Below are positions 1 through 10,800 of a DNA stretch of 64,000 bases, piece after piece (the stretch's first letter is position 1; every line of letters starts with the position of its first letter). This DNA is from Mesotaenium endlicherianum (taxonomy: Eukaryota; Streptophyta; Zygnematophyceae; Zygnematales; Mesotaeniaceae), in contig WELA01013098.1 in assembly GCA_009602735.1 (NCBI GenBank), positions 243,462 to 307,461 of the forward strand, read 5' to 3'. Below the pieces are notes generated by a model. It ran no database searches. It was not told the DNA's origin and saw only the letters and a list, made by a program, of their open reading frames with translations. The translations under genes and the position numbers were made by a program.

Positions 1-3000
1 AATATCCAGACCCAAGACATCCAGAAGCCGGCACACGAGATACTATTGTCCGCCCTCCAACTCAAGAGACTTGTGAGGAAGGGACACGAGCTTCTTTTGG
101 CCTTGATCACGCCAAAAGACATCAAGAAAGACATCGAGAGTCAAGAAGGCAGCCCCGTTCCCAAGGAGATACAAGAAGTCTTGGAGAACTACAAAGAAGT
201 GTTCTCCCCGAAGTTGCCCAAGGGCCTACCCCCCAAAAGATTCGTAGACCACAAGATAGAGTTGGAGCCCGGAAGCAAGCCCATCTCTCGGCCTACGTTC
301 AAAATGTCATACACAGAGCTAGACGAAGTCAAGAAGCAAATCAAGGAGCTACTGGAGCATGGCTTCATTCGACCTAGCAAGTCGCCATTTGGAGCCCCGG
401 TGCTATTTGTCAAGAAGAAAGATGGTACCTTGAGGATGTGTGTGGACTATCGCGCCCTCAACAAGATCACCATCAAGAATCGATACCCGCTGCCGCGCAT
501 GGATGAGCTCATGGACCGGCTGGTTGGAGCCAAGTACTTCACGAAGATTGACTTACGGAGCGGCTACCACCAGATTCGCATCGCAGAACCGGACATAGAG
601 AAGACGGCATTCAGGACAAGATATGGACATTTTGAGTTCATGGTCCTGCCATTTGGACTCACCAACGCGCCAGCAACTTTCACGACTATGATGAACACCA
701 TATTTCAGCCCATGTTGGACAAATTTGTGGTGGTATTAATCGATGACATCCTTATCTACAGCAAGACCCTTGAAGAGCATACGAGACACTCGAAAGAAGT
801 CCTTGAAGTATTGAAGCAAAACAAGCTATTTGTGAAGGAGTCAAAGTGCGAGTTTGCCAAACAAAAAGTGGAGTTCCTAGGTCTCCACGTGACTGCTGAT
901 GGCATCAAGATAGACCCCAAGAAGATCACGGTCTTGGAGGAATGGCCAACCCCCACGACCAAGAAAGAACTCCAGTCATTCTTGGGATTTGCCAATTGGT
1001 ACAGAAAATTCATCCAAGGCGTCTCGCACATAGCAGCCCCCCTGACAGATCTACTCAAGAAGGACAGGCTATATACATGGATCGAGGAAGAGGAAGAGGC
1101 ATTTCAAGAGTTAAAGCGAAGATTGACCACATCCCCGGTGCTCACACTCCCAAGTCCAAACCCAGATTGGCCCTTCCACGTCATCACCGATGCATCTTCC
1201 TATGCAATAGGGCAATCCTGCTTCAAGACCAAGGCAAGGGACTGCATTCTATCGCCTACGAGTCAAGGAAGCTAAATCCAGCCGAGCAAAATTATACTGT
1301 AGTGTAACAGATAGATGAAGTACTTAGTGAAATATAATACTTTATCTATTCAAGACAGGGATCTTTGAACACAAGTGGTAGCTTCTTGAAAGAGAGATGG
1401 CTTCTTGAAAGTTAATATATTTCTGGATTTTGGCAAATACAGGAGTGATTCTGGAATGTCTTTCTATGTTCTAGCTCTTGTTTATATACTTGCTACATAA
1501 GTAATTTCTAGGAAAGTGTATGTTGATGTGTTGGCACCCAACACATCCCAAAACTTGCCACCTCTTTCTAGAATAATGTACACATGTCCTTTTGACCTAA
1601 AAATGGCACATCTGACTTTTGCCACATCGAGTTTCTCTAGGTCTTTCCTCTAACTTCAAAAATGCCTTGGAAGGTTCAAAGGACATGAACCAAGTTACTA
1701 GAGTACCTATTCACACTCGATTCCACACAATACTACTCCAAATATATTTGAACACATTGAAATATATGCAAACTAATATATAATAACTCAAATCACTACA
1801 TATACAACCACGGAGCGGGAGGCATTGGCGATTGTACATGCCTTGAAGGTTTGGCGCTGCTACGTTGAAGGACGCAAAGTACTGGTCACCACGGACCACG
1901 AGGCGTTAAAGCACCTTCAGACGCAACCGTATCTCTCAAGGAGACAAGCAAGATGGAGCGGATACTTGCAACAATACAACATCACGATTCAGTACCAGCC
2001 CGGCAAGACAAACCCGGCTGANGGGCTGACCCCCTCTCAAGATTGCAATTAAATGCAGTGATGGTATCCCTGAAGACAAATCTGGAAGCTCAATTTGCAG
2101 CCGCCTATGAAAGAGACCCTTACTACAAGAACGGAGAAGCAGCCTTGGACCCATGCAAGAAGCAAGAAGGCAATTATTGGGTGAGGCAAGATACGGGCCA
2201 GAGATGTGTTCCTAATGACATAGACCTCCAGCTCTTGCTTCNAGCTCTTGCTTCTACGAGAAGCACACGACAACCCTCTTGGAGGACACTCCGGAATCCT
2301 GAGGACCACGGGCGTTCTAGCCAGGACTTATTGCTGGCCAGGCATGTCTAAGCAAGTCAAGGGATACTGCAGGAGCTGTGACACATGCCAAAGAACCAAG
2401 CCATCATCGCAAAAGGCGGGAGGACTCTTCCAACCACTACCAATCCCCGAAAGACAATGGACGGACATCTCAATGGACCTTATCGTGGACTTGCCCGTGA
2501 CACCTCGAGGCCATAATGCAATACTCACGGTGGTGGACAGACTTACTAAGATGGCTCATTTTATTCCCACGACGACTAAGGCTACAGCACCACAACTTGC
2601 AAGACTCATCTTTGACAACATCTTCCGACTCCATGGACTACCATCAAGAATTGTGTCAGATAGAGATCCAAGATTCACAAGCCATTTCTGGAAAAATCTC
2701 TTCAAGAACTTGGGTACATCGCTGGATATGTCTACTGCCTACCACCCACAATCAGATGGGCAAACCGAGCGTATGAATCGTACCCTAAAGACCTCTCTAA
2801 AGGCCTACGTGTCTACCCTCGAGCAAGACTGGGACATGTACTTGACCCCCCTCGAGTTTGCCTACAACAACACTACGCAGGCCTCTACCCAAGAGTCCCC
2901 ATTCTTCCTCAACGATGGCTTCCATCCGACCAAGCCACTGAGCTTCACGGCTGGCCTTGATGAAGTACCTGCAGCCACCGATTTTATGGAGACATTAGAA

Positions 3001-3591
3001 GCAGCCCTTACAGCAGCGAAGAAAGCTCTACAACACGCGCAAGATGCTCAAGCAAGAGTGGCGAACAGATCCAGAAGAGAAATTACGTACAGAGTGGGTG
3101 ACAACGTGTTACTATCATCCAAGAACATTTCCCTGAACAACAGGCCTGCCGGCAGCAAGTTCTCTCCCAAGTATTTGGGACCCTTCAAGATTATCCAGCA
3201 AGTCAACCCCGTTGCTTTCAAGCTAGAACTTCCCCAGACTATGCACATCGACCCCGTATTCCACGCTTCCCTCTTCAAGCCGTATGTGCAACCCGACAAC
3301 AAGTTCCCAGGACGTGTGACAACCCCACCAGCCCCAACAATAGTGGATGATCATTTGGAGTACGAAGTGGAAGACATAGTGGCTATGAGAAATTTCAGGA
3401 GACAGCAACAATACTTGATCAAGTGGAAAGGATATCCAGATTCGGAGAATAGTTGGGTGGCGGCGCACTACCTTGACAAAGTTCGGAGAAAGTTAAAGCG
3501 CTTCCATGTCGCCAACCCCCATCTTGGACCAGCCCCAAGTCTCTCTACTAAAATCCCCAAGACTTCAAGGAGGCAGCCTGCCATCATCTAG
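1..3591 (+). pseudogene. pol of copy A (RT-RNase H-integrase-chromodomain), broken
   Basis: Would encode the reverse transcriptase, RNase H, integrase and chromodomain part of a Ty3/gypsy polyprotein. Positions 46-1275 read through the RT, with the conserved [19 protein letters not shown] block and the catalytic IDD (normally F-x-DD), and into RNase H. A missing A near 1212 shifts the frame. The coding region resumes after the solo LTR at about 1806. Integrase is open from about 2248 with the zinc-binding H2C2 region, the D,D,E core and a C-terminal chromodomain ([20 protein letters not shown]). The last about 20 residues of the intact relative are lost to a TAG at 3589-3591. Not expected to be functional. 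Confidence 0.9.
1298..1800 (-). mobile_element. Solo LTR inserted in reverse into copy A
   Basis: A 503 bp block starting TGTAGTG and ending CACTACA interrupts the RNase H coding region. Read on the minus strand it matches the 499 bp LTRs of the intact element at 23100-29771. It is bounded by a perfect 5 bp target site duplication, TATAC at 1293-1297 and again at 1801-1805. Removing one TATAC and the block restores the sequence found in the intact copy. No internal retroelement sequence is present, so this is a solo LTR left by LTR-LTR recombination. Confidence 0.93.
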
Positions 3592-4417
3592 AAGCAGCAG
3601 AAGACCCCTTGGAGGCAGCCTGCAAGAACAAGAAAGAGGAAAAATTGACATTAGACACTCTTCTCTTCTCACAGTTTCTTGACAGAAAACTAAAACTGTT
3701 ACTGGTGATAGGTCTCTGCATAATATATTCTGTAAATTTACTTGGCTTTAGTCCATCAGTAGCCGGTCATTTAGAGTCCAAGTTTGCTCAATTTGGAGCA
3801 CTGGTAAGAGAGATATGATGCTCTAAGTAGAAGGGGGTCAGGCTACTGGCATTGGTAGGGCAGAATATGCCTTCTGACATTGTGCCCTCCCCTGAACTTG
3901 GAATGCTTTGAAACTCAAGACTCTGGTGGAACATCTTACAACGCCCATTTTGAGACTTACTTTGCAGAATATGGAAAAGTATAGAAGGACTTATGATTTT
4001 CAGAAGTTTCTGCATAGATTTGGAGGAGTGCCTACTCTCTCAGCTCTCAACAACACTCCAGTAATTAGAATGCTCTCAAAATTGGTGACCCGGTAGAGTT
4101 CTCCAACGCGGTCCGTCTGGCTTTTGAATTATTAGATTTGGAGCAGTTCTGTGGCCGCTATGAATTTTTGAATTCGTGGCAGATTCTGGGCCAACTAGTA
4201 CAATTTTCTTTATCATTAAGGAGTAGGCTAGCCAATAAGGCCACACCACCTACGACCTTGCCTAGTCTACCTTACATAAGTAGCACCTGACTTGGCGCCT
4301 TGGACTAATTTTCTTCGCATGTGTGGCATCTGATTTGAAGCTGTTGACTAGTCTCCTTCACATGTGAAATACCTGACTTGACGCGCCTTGACGTAGCTTT
4401 TTTTGGCGGTGGGGTGA

Positions 4418-4828
4418 TGTAGTGATTTGAGTTATTATATATTAGTTTGCATATATTTCAATGTTTTCAAATATATTTGGAATAGTATTGTGTGGATTCA
4501 AGTGTGAATAGGTACTCTAGTAACTTGGTTCATGTTCTCTGAACCTTCCAAGGCAATTTCGAAGTTAGAGGAAAGACCTACAAGAACTCCATGTGGCAAA
4601 AGTCAGATGTGCCATTTTTAGGTCAAAAGGACATGTGTACATTAAACAAGAGCTAGAACATAGAAAGACACTCGAGAATCACTCTTGTACTTCCAAAATC
4701 CAAAAATATATGAACTTTCAAGAAGCCATCTCTCTTTCAAGAAGCTACCACTTGTGTTCAAAGATCCTTGTCTTGAATAGATAAAGTATTCTATTTCACT
4801 AAGTACTTCATGTATCTGTTTCACTACA
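4418..4828 (+). repeat. 3' LTR of copy A, internally deleted
   Basis: Starts TGTAGTGATTTGAG right after a G-rich polypurine tract and ends CACTACA. It matches the 499 bp LTRs at 23100 and 29273 but is 411 bp because about 88 bp is missing after the ACATTA at about 4636-4641. The lost segment includes the TATATAAA box present in the intact LTR, so this LTR probably lacks a promoter. Confidence 0.9.
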
Positions 4829-4865
4829 ACCAGTAGCGTGCACATTAGAACAATAGCATCATTAG
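4829..4865. other. Short spacer between two retroelement LTRs
   Basis: 37 bp between the 3' LTR end of copy A and the start of a family-2 LTR fragment. No feature is recognised. It does not supply a target site duplication for either neighbour. Confidence 0.5.
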
Positions 4866-5103
4866 TGTAATGAATCAGTATGCTGGTCGATATGATATTC
4901 ATTTAAATAATATAGTTAAATATGTTCAGCCTGCTGAACTCTAGTTAATAATCAGTCTGCTGGACTTTATACTTAATATCAATTTAATGACTTGGCTGGA
5001 AGTAGCAGGCTGAGGCCACCTTAAGTCAGCTGCTGACACATTCTTTGACAGCCAGCTGACTTCCGTACTCGGTAGCAGCGAACTGCCTCAATATGCATCT
5101 AAA
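4866..5103 (+). repeat. Family-2 LTR fragment, plus orientation
   Basis: Begins TGTAATGAATCAGTAT and follows the first about 238 bp of the plus-strand LTR at 17311-18031, then stops at ATGCATCT and abuts an oppositely oriented LTR of the same family at 5104. The fragment and 5580-5837 therefore form a long inverted repeat. It may be the truncated 5' LTR of element D, cut by the rearrangement that placed element C here. Confidence 0.8.
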
Positions 5104-5837
5104 GACTTACCAAATAGACGATTAACAATTAATAAAGATCTTTATATCAGCAAGTAATCTTTATGGTATTTCCGTTAACTAGTTAAACGGCAAAGGACAA
5201 TACACTAGCAGTGAATAATACTCGTAAGTCAAATGCGAGTAAACTAGCATCAATGATGCAAATCAGTAAACTCATACATAAGCAAGGTTAGAAGACAGTG
5301 CGTATCAATGGCTTCTCGCCTTGGATTCAGAGTTCTCTCAGTACGCTATACAAGAGAGTTGGCCTCGTTTCCGAATGCCCAACTCGAGAGCAATGCCTAG
5401 CATATGTACATGGAATGAGTTTACTGTTCAACGGTCAGTGCGATGGCACCGCCTACCCGGGAGTTAACCACGTTGGTAGGACCTCGGTTAACCAAATCCA
5501 CCGCCATCTCCCATCATCCCGAATAGCCATCCATCATAGGGATGTCATCTGGCCATTCATCTAGCATATCGCACTTAGATGCATATCAAGGCAGTTCGCT
5601 GCTACCGAGTACGGAAGTCAGCTGGTTGTCAAAGAATGTGTCAGCAAGCTGACTTAAGTTGACTTCAGCCTGCTGCTTTTGGCCGAGTCATTAAACTGAT
5701 AATTATGTAAAGTCCAGCAGACTGATTACTAACTAAAGTTCAGCAGACTGACTACTAACGAAAGTCCAGCAGGCTGAACTAAATTAACTATTATATTTAA
5801 ATGAATATAATATCTACTAATATACTGATTCATTACA
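5104..5837 (-). repeat. 3' LTR of element C
   Basis: On the minus strand it begins TGTAATGAATCAGTATAT directly after the polypurine tract and runs through the family-2 LTR, including three copies of an approximately 30 bp repeat around the CAGCAGACTG string (5708-5775). It lacks the terminal GATTCATTTCA found at the ends of the LTRs at 13193 and 18031, being cut at the junction with 4866-5103. Confidence 0.88.
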
Positions 5838-5872
5838 ATCCCTCCAACTTAACTTGTTGTCGCCTCGACAAC
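5838..5872 (-). promoter_or_regulatory. 3' polypurine tract of element C with adjacent hairpin
   Basis: On the minus strand AAGTTGGAGGGAT directly precedes the 3' LTR, the position of the plus-strand primer in LTR retroelements. Just upstream, 5856-5872 is a perfect 7 bp stem with a 3 nt loop (GTTGTCG-AGG-CGACAAC). The same hairpin plus tract lies in front of the LTR of element D at 17276-17310, although the sequence further upstream is unrelated at the nucleotide level. Confidence 0.8.
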
Positions 5873-5950
5873 ATTAAACTGCAGAAATTTTAAATAAGGG
5901 AACTGAACCTGACCAGCCTCCCTTACTGACTGCCTCTTCAGCGTGTCACC

Positions 5951-7627
5951 TTAAGGGGTTGTTCCTGGGGCTTCAGGGTCAGGAGACGGAGATCTGGACC
6001 TAGATCTGGACAGCCCTCTAGGTCTGTCAGCTGGCCTTCTAAAGAACCCTGTTTGCTCTAAAGTTGGCCCTCGAGGAGAACGGAGGATGGTGGCCTGCTC
6101 TTCAACCACTTGGGTGTTGATTCCCACATAGACAGGCATTCCAGTAGGATGCTGAAATACATTGGCTAGAGGTACATGCCCCTGAGCGGAGGGGGAGGCT
6201 GGCATACCTCTGGCCCACCCGCGTGTCCCTCTTCTGGCACCCCTGTCCTCTGGGGATTTCTGCCTGTGTCTGCTGCCCAATACAGTCAGATCAGCTTCTT
6301 CCCCTGCTTGGGCAGGTGGGCTGTGGGAGCGAGCGCGGGGTCCAGTAGTCGCCATAACGGGGATCACATTCCAAACCCTTTAAATAAAGAAACTGACCAG
6401 CGCCCCTACCTGTCCCTGGGTATCCTGAGTACCTGCTGCTGATGCTTCTCCTCTGCCCTGTCCTTCTTCCTCAGCCTCCTCATCCTCCTCCTCGGAGAGA
6501 GTAGGGGTCTCGTCCACTAAGTCGTCCTGCTCCCTAGTAGACATGGAGTAGTCTACCGACCTCCCTTTCTTAGGGCGCGCTGGAGGTTGCTTGGCCTTCA
6601 GCCTACTGATATCTATCCGGCCTGCATTCTTTGCCCATTTGACAAAGGCATGCTTTCCCTTAGAGAAGTACTCTCTTCCCCTCCTCCTATGTTCCTTGGT
6701 CTCTGCATTCATATTGCTCAGGCATCCATTCAGCCTGGGGTCCCAAGGGGCAATGTGAGGTGGTAGGATGAGATAGCCGTCTAGGCCATAGTGGAAGTCA
6801 TCCGGTTGGGCTCGGTCACACTCCTGCTTCTTATTTGTGACGGTCATCCACCTCCAGTCTGTTGGCTGCTGGTAGTACTGGGGTCCGTGCTCAGCCTTCC
6901 TCAGTTTACACGGGAACCAGTGGGGAGAGAACATCTGCTGTCCTGCTTCCCTGGCCAAGTACTCCCAGCTCCTTCTCTCAACTTCATTGTAAGCTGGCAG
7001 GAGTGTGAGGTAGAATACCGTATCCTTAAAGCTATCGGGCCGCATGCTCACCATCCGGATGAGTCTCTGATCTCCCACTATTCCCGGTATGGGGACCGGC
7101 TTGTCCTCTGAATCATCTGCGAGATACCGGGCCTGCTCTGCTGTATAGCCCACCATCTTAGCATAATCTTCGTAAAGGACCACGCCGGTGTGTGTCTCGA
7201 TGTACCTGTCCAGTGCTGTAGCTCCTTCCTTCTGTAGCAGTGTTGTCTGTTCCAGCCTGTTGATCTCCTGGGCTGCCAGCAATGCTTCCTTCAGGTTATC
7301 GAAGTTTTGGCCACCCACCACAGTATACCTGTAAGTGGCCAAGCTCTTCTGTCTGTCCGCTTCAATCTTTCTTCTTTTCTCCTCTTCTGCCGCTGCCGCT
7401 TCTTCTTGCTGTTTCTTCTGTCTCTCCTCCTCAGCCTTCCTGAGGTTTTCCGCTTCCTGATCCTTCTTCCTCTGTGCCTCTTCTGCCGCCTCTTGTTGCT
7501 TGCGGACCCTTTCTTGTTCTCTCCTGGTGAGGGACGTCGCCGCCAGCTCCTTCTGGTATTGCTCCATTGTCCTCCTGGCTTCTTCTGCCTTGCGCTTTCT
7601 GTCCTCCTTTTGTGTGGTGGGCGCCAT
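5951..7627 (-). CDS. ORF3 of element C: coiled-coil protein of unknown function, one in-frame stop
   Basis: An extra retrotransposon ORF in the env-like position; no known family is recognised. I place the start at 7627 (MAPTTQKE), which aligns with the start of the homologous ORF in element D; an ATG at 7651 is also in frame. The first about 100 residues are rich in E, K, R and Q and should form a coiled coil. A central domain shares with D the motifs YRYTVVG, NEVERRSWE, PTDWRWMT, LPPHIA-WDPRL and SKGKHA-KWA. It is followed by an acidic stretch, and after an in-frame TAA at 6380-6382 by a Pro/Ser/Arg-rich tail with GHVPLA and HPTGMPVYV. The conserved tail beyond the stop suggests a recent nonsense change, readthrough or an intron. 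Confidence 0.8.
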
Positions 7628-7628
7628 C

Positions 7629-7658
7629 CTGCACATGTAACCAGGGCACAAGTTAGTA
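7629..7658 (-). promoter_or_regulatory. Putative branch point and 3' splice site before ORF3 (element C)
   Basis: On the minus strand a perfect TACTAAC (7658-7652) lies about 24 nt before a TGCAG whose last G is at 7629, and the ORF3 ATG follows one base later. Element D has CACTAAC and CAGCAG at the equivalent distance before its ORF3 ATG. This suggests ORF3 is read from a spliced subgenomic RNA, as env is in retroviruses. A candidate donor is the gag start itself (ATG followed by GTAAGG at 13158), but that join would put the gag ATG out of frame with ORF3. Confidence 0.45.
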
Positions 7659-7810
7659 GGATATGGACCTTTGTCATAGGGATTGCAGGAAGTATGTTAG
7701 TATTTAGTATAGTGGCTTCGCTGCTGTTTACCTTACAGGATGATTGCTAAAAGTTGACGTAGTTGCGATGCGCTACACATAAACGTATGAGTGTGTTTTT
7801 ATCGCTCTCG

Positions 7811-7847
7811 CTCACTAACTGTCATATATTTTCCCCTCCAACTTAAA
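7811..7847 (-). promoter_or_regulatory. Internal polypurine-like tract after pol (element C)
   Basis: Minus-strand TTTAAGTTGGAGGGG at 7847-7833 repeats the core of the terminal polypurine tract (TAAGTTGGAGGG) about 2 kb earlier, just after the pol stop. Nucleotide similarity to element D continues to about 7811 and then ends, so the tract sits at the upstream edge of the variable ORF3 segment. It could act as a second plus-strand primer or be a relic of how ORF3 was acquired. Confidence 0.5.
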
Positions 7848-7894
7848 TGGAGACAGGACCGCCTGTCACCTTCCCGTGTCAACTGAAATGACAG

Positions 7895-10800
7895 TTATGG
7901 AGGGACTCCAGCGGCCCGAAGGTGGAACCGTGTCAACGCCCCTTTGGCATTGGTCAAGTGGTCCTTAAACTCCCAAGTGTCCCCAGAGGCATCGTAACCC
8001 TTCCATCGAATGAGGTATTTCATGACATATTTAGACGATCGACGGACCGAGCGAGCGTCTAAAATCTCATCGACCTCATATTCCTCAGGGTCGCCGTCCC
8101 GGACAGCGGGGACCGGTCCCGGTTGGACAGGGAACCGACCTGTGAACAGTGTATCACCTTTGATGTACGGTTCCAGGAAGGAGACATTAAAGACCGGGTG
8201 CCCCTTGTATTCAGCTGACATGTTCAGTTTGTAAGCATTCTGACCGACACGACGGACCACCGAATATGGACCGACCCAGACAGGGCCAAGCTTTTTCTTG
8301 ACCACACCAGGGAGGTACAGGTGCTGAGAATGCAGTTTGACTAAATCCCCCTTGGAAAATGTCAGTTCCCGACGGTGTTGATTAGCGTATTTTTGTTGGT
8401 TTTCTTGGGCCGTGTGCAAGTTTCGTTGGACTTCTGACAGGGTGTCAGCAAACTCCTGAGTTAACTGGAGGGAGACCGGGTTGTCAATCCCTTCAGGGTG
8501 AGTTAAAGATTCCCCTAGCACATCTAGAGGAGACTTAGGGACTCTACCCAGGCTGAGTTCAAAAGGAGTTTTGCCCGTTGACGCGTGCACCGCACTGTTG
8601 ACCGCAAACTGAATTTGAGGCAACAGGTCATCCCAATTATCTTGTTTTTGGTTAATATATGCTCTCAGCACCTCCTGCAGAACTCGGTTAGTTCTTTCAG
8701 TCTGCCCATCAGTCTGAGGGTGGTTTGCTGTGCTGAGCAGCTGTTTGACTCCCATTAACCCCATTAAAGCTCTCCAGAACTTAGAGGTGAATTTTGAGTC
8801 TCTGTCTGAGATGATATTAGAAGGGAGCCCATGTTGGCATACTACATGGTTGTAAAACTGTCTCGCTGTTTCGAGTGCAGTCACTTTGACAGTTGTGGGG
8901 ATAAAAATGACCATTTTTGTCAGTTTATCCACGACTACCAGTATTGAATCATGCCCGTTGGCAGTTCTTGGTAGTGAGACCACCCAGTCCATGGATATAG
9001 TTTCCCAGCGTCCCGCTGGGATGGGTAGCGGTTGCAAGAGACCTCCGGGTGGTGTGTGCCGAGACTTATTTCTCTGACACTGGTCACAGGACTTGACATA
9101 TTTCAAGACCTCCCGGGGTAACCCCTCCCAATGATAATGTTTTGCCAGTTTGCCAACAGTTTTGGCCTGCCCCAAATGTCCACCCAGGAGACTGTCATGA
9201 GCTTGACTCAGTAAGAGAGACCTTATTTCCAAATTATTAGGAATGACCAGCTTCAGCCTGCCTGAAGTGGTTTCAGTCACCCAGACCCCTCCCTTGAGCT
9301 TATACCCGAGTGCAGTAGCACGACACACACCAGTAGTGGGGCTGGGCTCAAATGTTGGGTCAGAAAGGTAGGCTTTCCTAAGTTGTTCAAGGAAGGACTT
9401 TTTCACCTTTAGTGAAGTGAGTGCACACAGGACTTTATCTACAGCATGCTGACTAAAGTTCCTTTCTTGCAAGTCAGGTCTTCTAGAGAGTGCATCAGCA
9501 GGATTCAACTTCCCTGGTTTGTAGTCGATCTGGACTTGGAACTGCTCCAGCATCTGGCTCCAGCGGTTCTCCCTCCTCGACAGCTTGGACTTCTTCTGAA
9601 AGTGGGTCAGAGCTAGATGATCTGTAATCACCTTAAAAGCTTTACCATGTAAGTATGCTCTCCACTGTTTGAGTACATGAATGATAGCTAGCAGCTCTTT
9701 ATCATGCACTGAGTAATTAATCTCCGCTGGATTAAATTTCATAGACTCATACAACACAGGATGCCACTCCTGCCGTACCTTACCATCCTTTGTGGTTTTG
9801 TCAGCAGGCTGCAACAAAATAGCACCCATGGCAAAATCAGAGGCATCAGTAACCACCTGCACCGGTTTGCTGGGGTCATACACGGCTAGCACTGGGGCAG
9901 AACAAAGGGCATCTTTAAGGGTCTGGAAGGCAGCCTGCTGCTCTTCCCCCCACACATACCCGATGTCTTTCTTAGTAAGGTCAGTCAGTTTACTGGCCTT
10001 TGTGGAATAATTCTCAATAAATCTCCTATAGTAGTTAGCCAACCCGAGGAAGGATCTAACTTCAGAGACAGACTGTGGTACTGGCCAGTCCCTTATGGTC
10101 TGGACTTTCTTAGGATCCACACTGATGCCCTCTTTACTGACAACGTGGCCTAAGAATTCAATACTTTCCTTAAAGAAATCACACTTGCTCATCTTAGCAT
10201 ACAAGTGATTTTTCCGCAGAGTGTCCAGCACTTTCTTTAAGTGTTCAGTGTGCTGAGCTTCATCTTTAGAGAAAATTAAAATATCATCCAGGAAAACTTG
10301 CACAAACTTATCCAAATAAGGTCTGAAAATGTCATTCATAGCACCCATAAAGGTAGCAGGAGCATTAGTCAGTCCAAATGGCATCACGTTGAACTCATAG
10401 TGTCCATAACGTGTGCGGAAAGCAGTCTTGTGTTCATCCCCCTCAGCAATTCTGATTTGATGATAACCACTCTTGAGATCTATCTTACTGAACACCTTAG
10501 CGCCAGACAGGGTATCAAGCAAGTCCTCGATTCTGGGTAAAGCATACTTGTTCTTTACTGTAATTCTGTTCAGGGCTCTGTAATCCACACACATCCGCAT
10601 ACTGCCATCCTTTTTCTTAACAAATAGGATAGGTGCGCCGTACGGTGATTTACTGGGAGAAATGTAACCATTTTCCTCCAGCTCTGCAATCTGTGTTTTC
10701 AACTCCTCGCTCTCCAAATAAGACAAGCCATAAGTGCGTTGCCAGGGTGGCTGGCTACCAGGTAATAGATCAATCCTATGATCTACTTCCCTTTTAGGGG

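Larger units (their letters stand above)
1..4828 (+). mobile_element. Ty3/gypsy chromovirus copy A, 5' end outside window
   Basis: Decayed copy of the same family as the intact element at 23100-29771. Window base 1 lines up with base 25384 of that element, so the 5' LTR, gag and protease lie off the left edge. Visible parts are the RT, RNase H, integrase and chromodomain coding region, a roughly 830 bp 3' non-coding stretch, and a 3' LTR at 4418-4828. The two copies are almost identical by eye through pol, so A is a recent but dead relative. It carries a one-base deletion near 1212, a reverse solo LTR at 1298-1800, two single-N junctions (2022 and 2242) with short duplicated flanks, and an early stop at 3589-3591. 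Confidence 0.93.

Noticed and set aside
7307-7750. 147-codon plus-strand hydrophobic open frame
   Set aside because: It is the antisense shadow of the coiled-coil coding region of ORF3.
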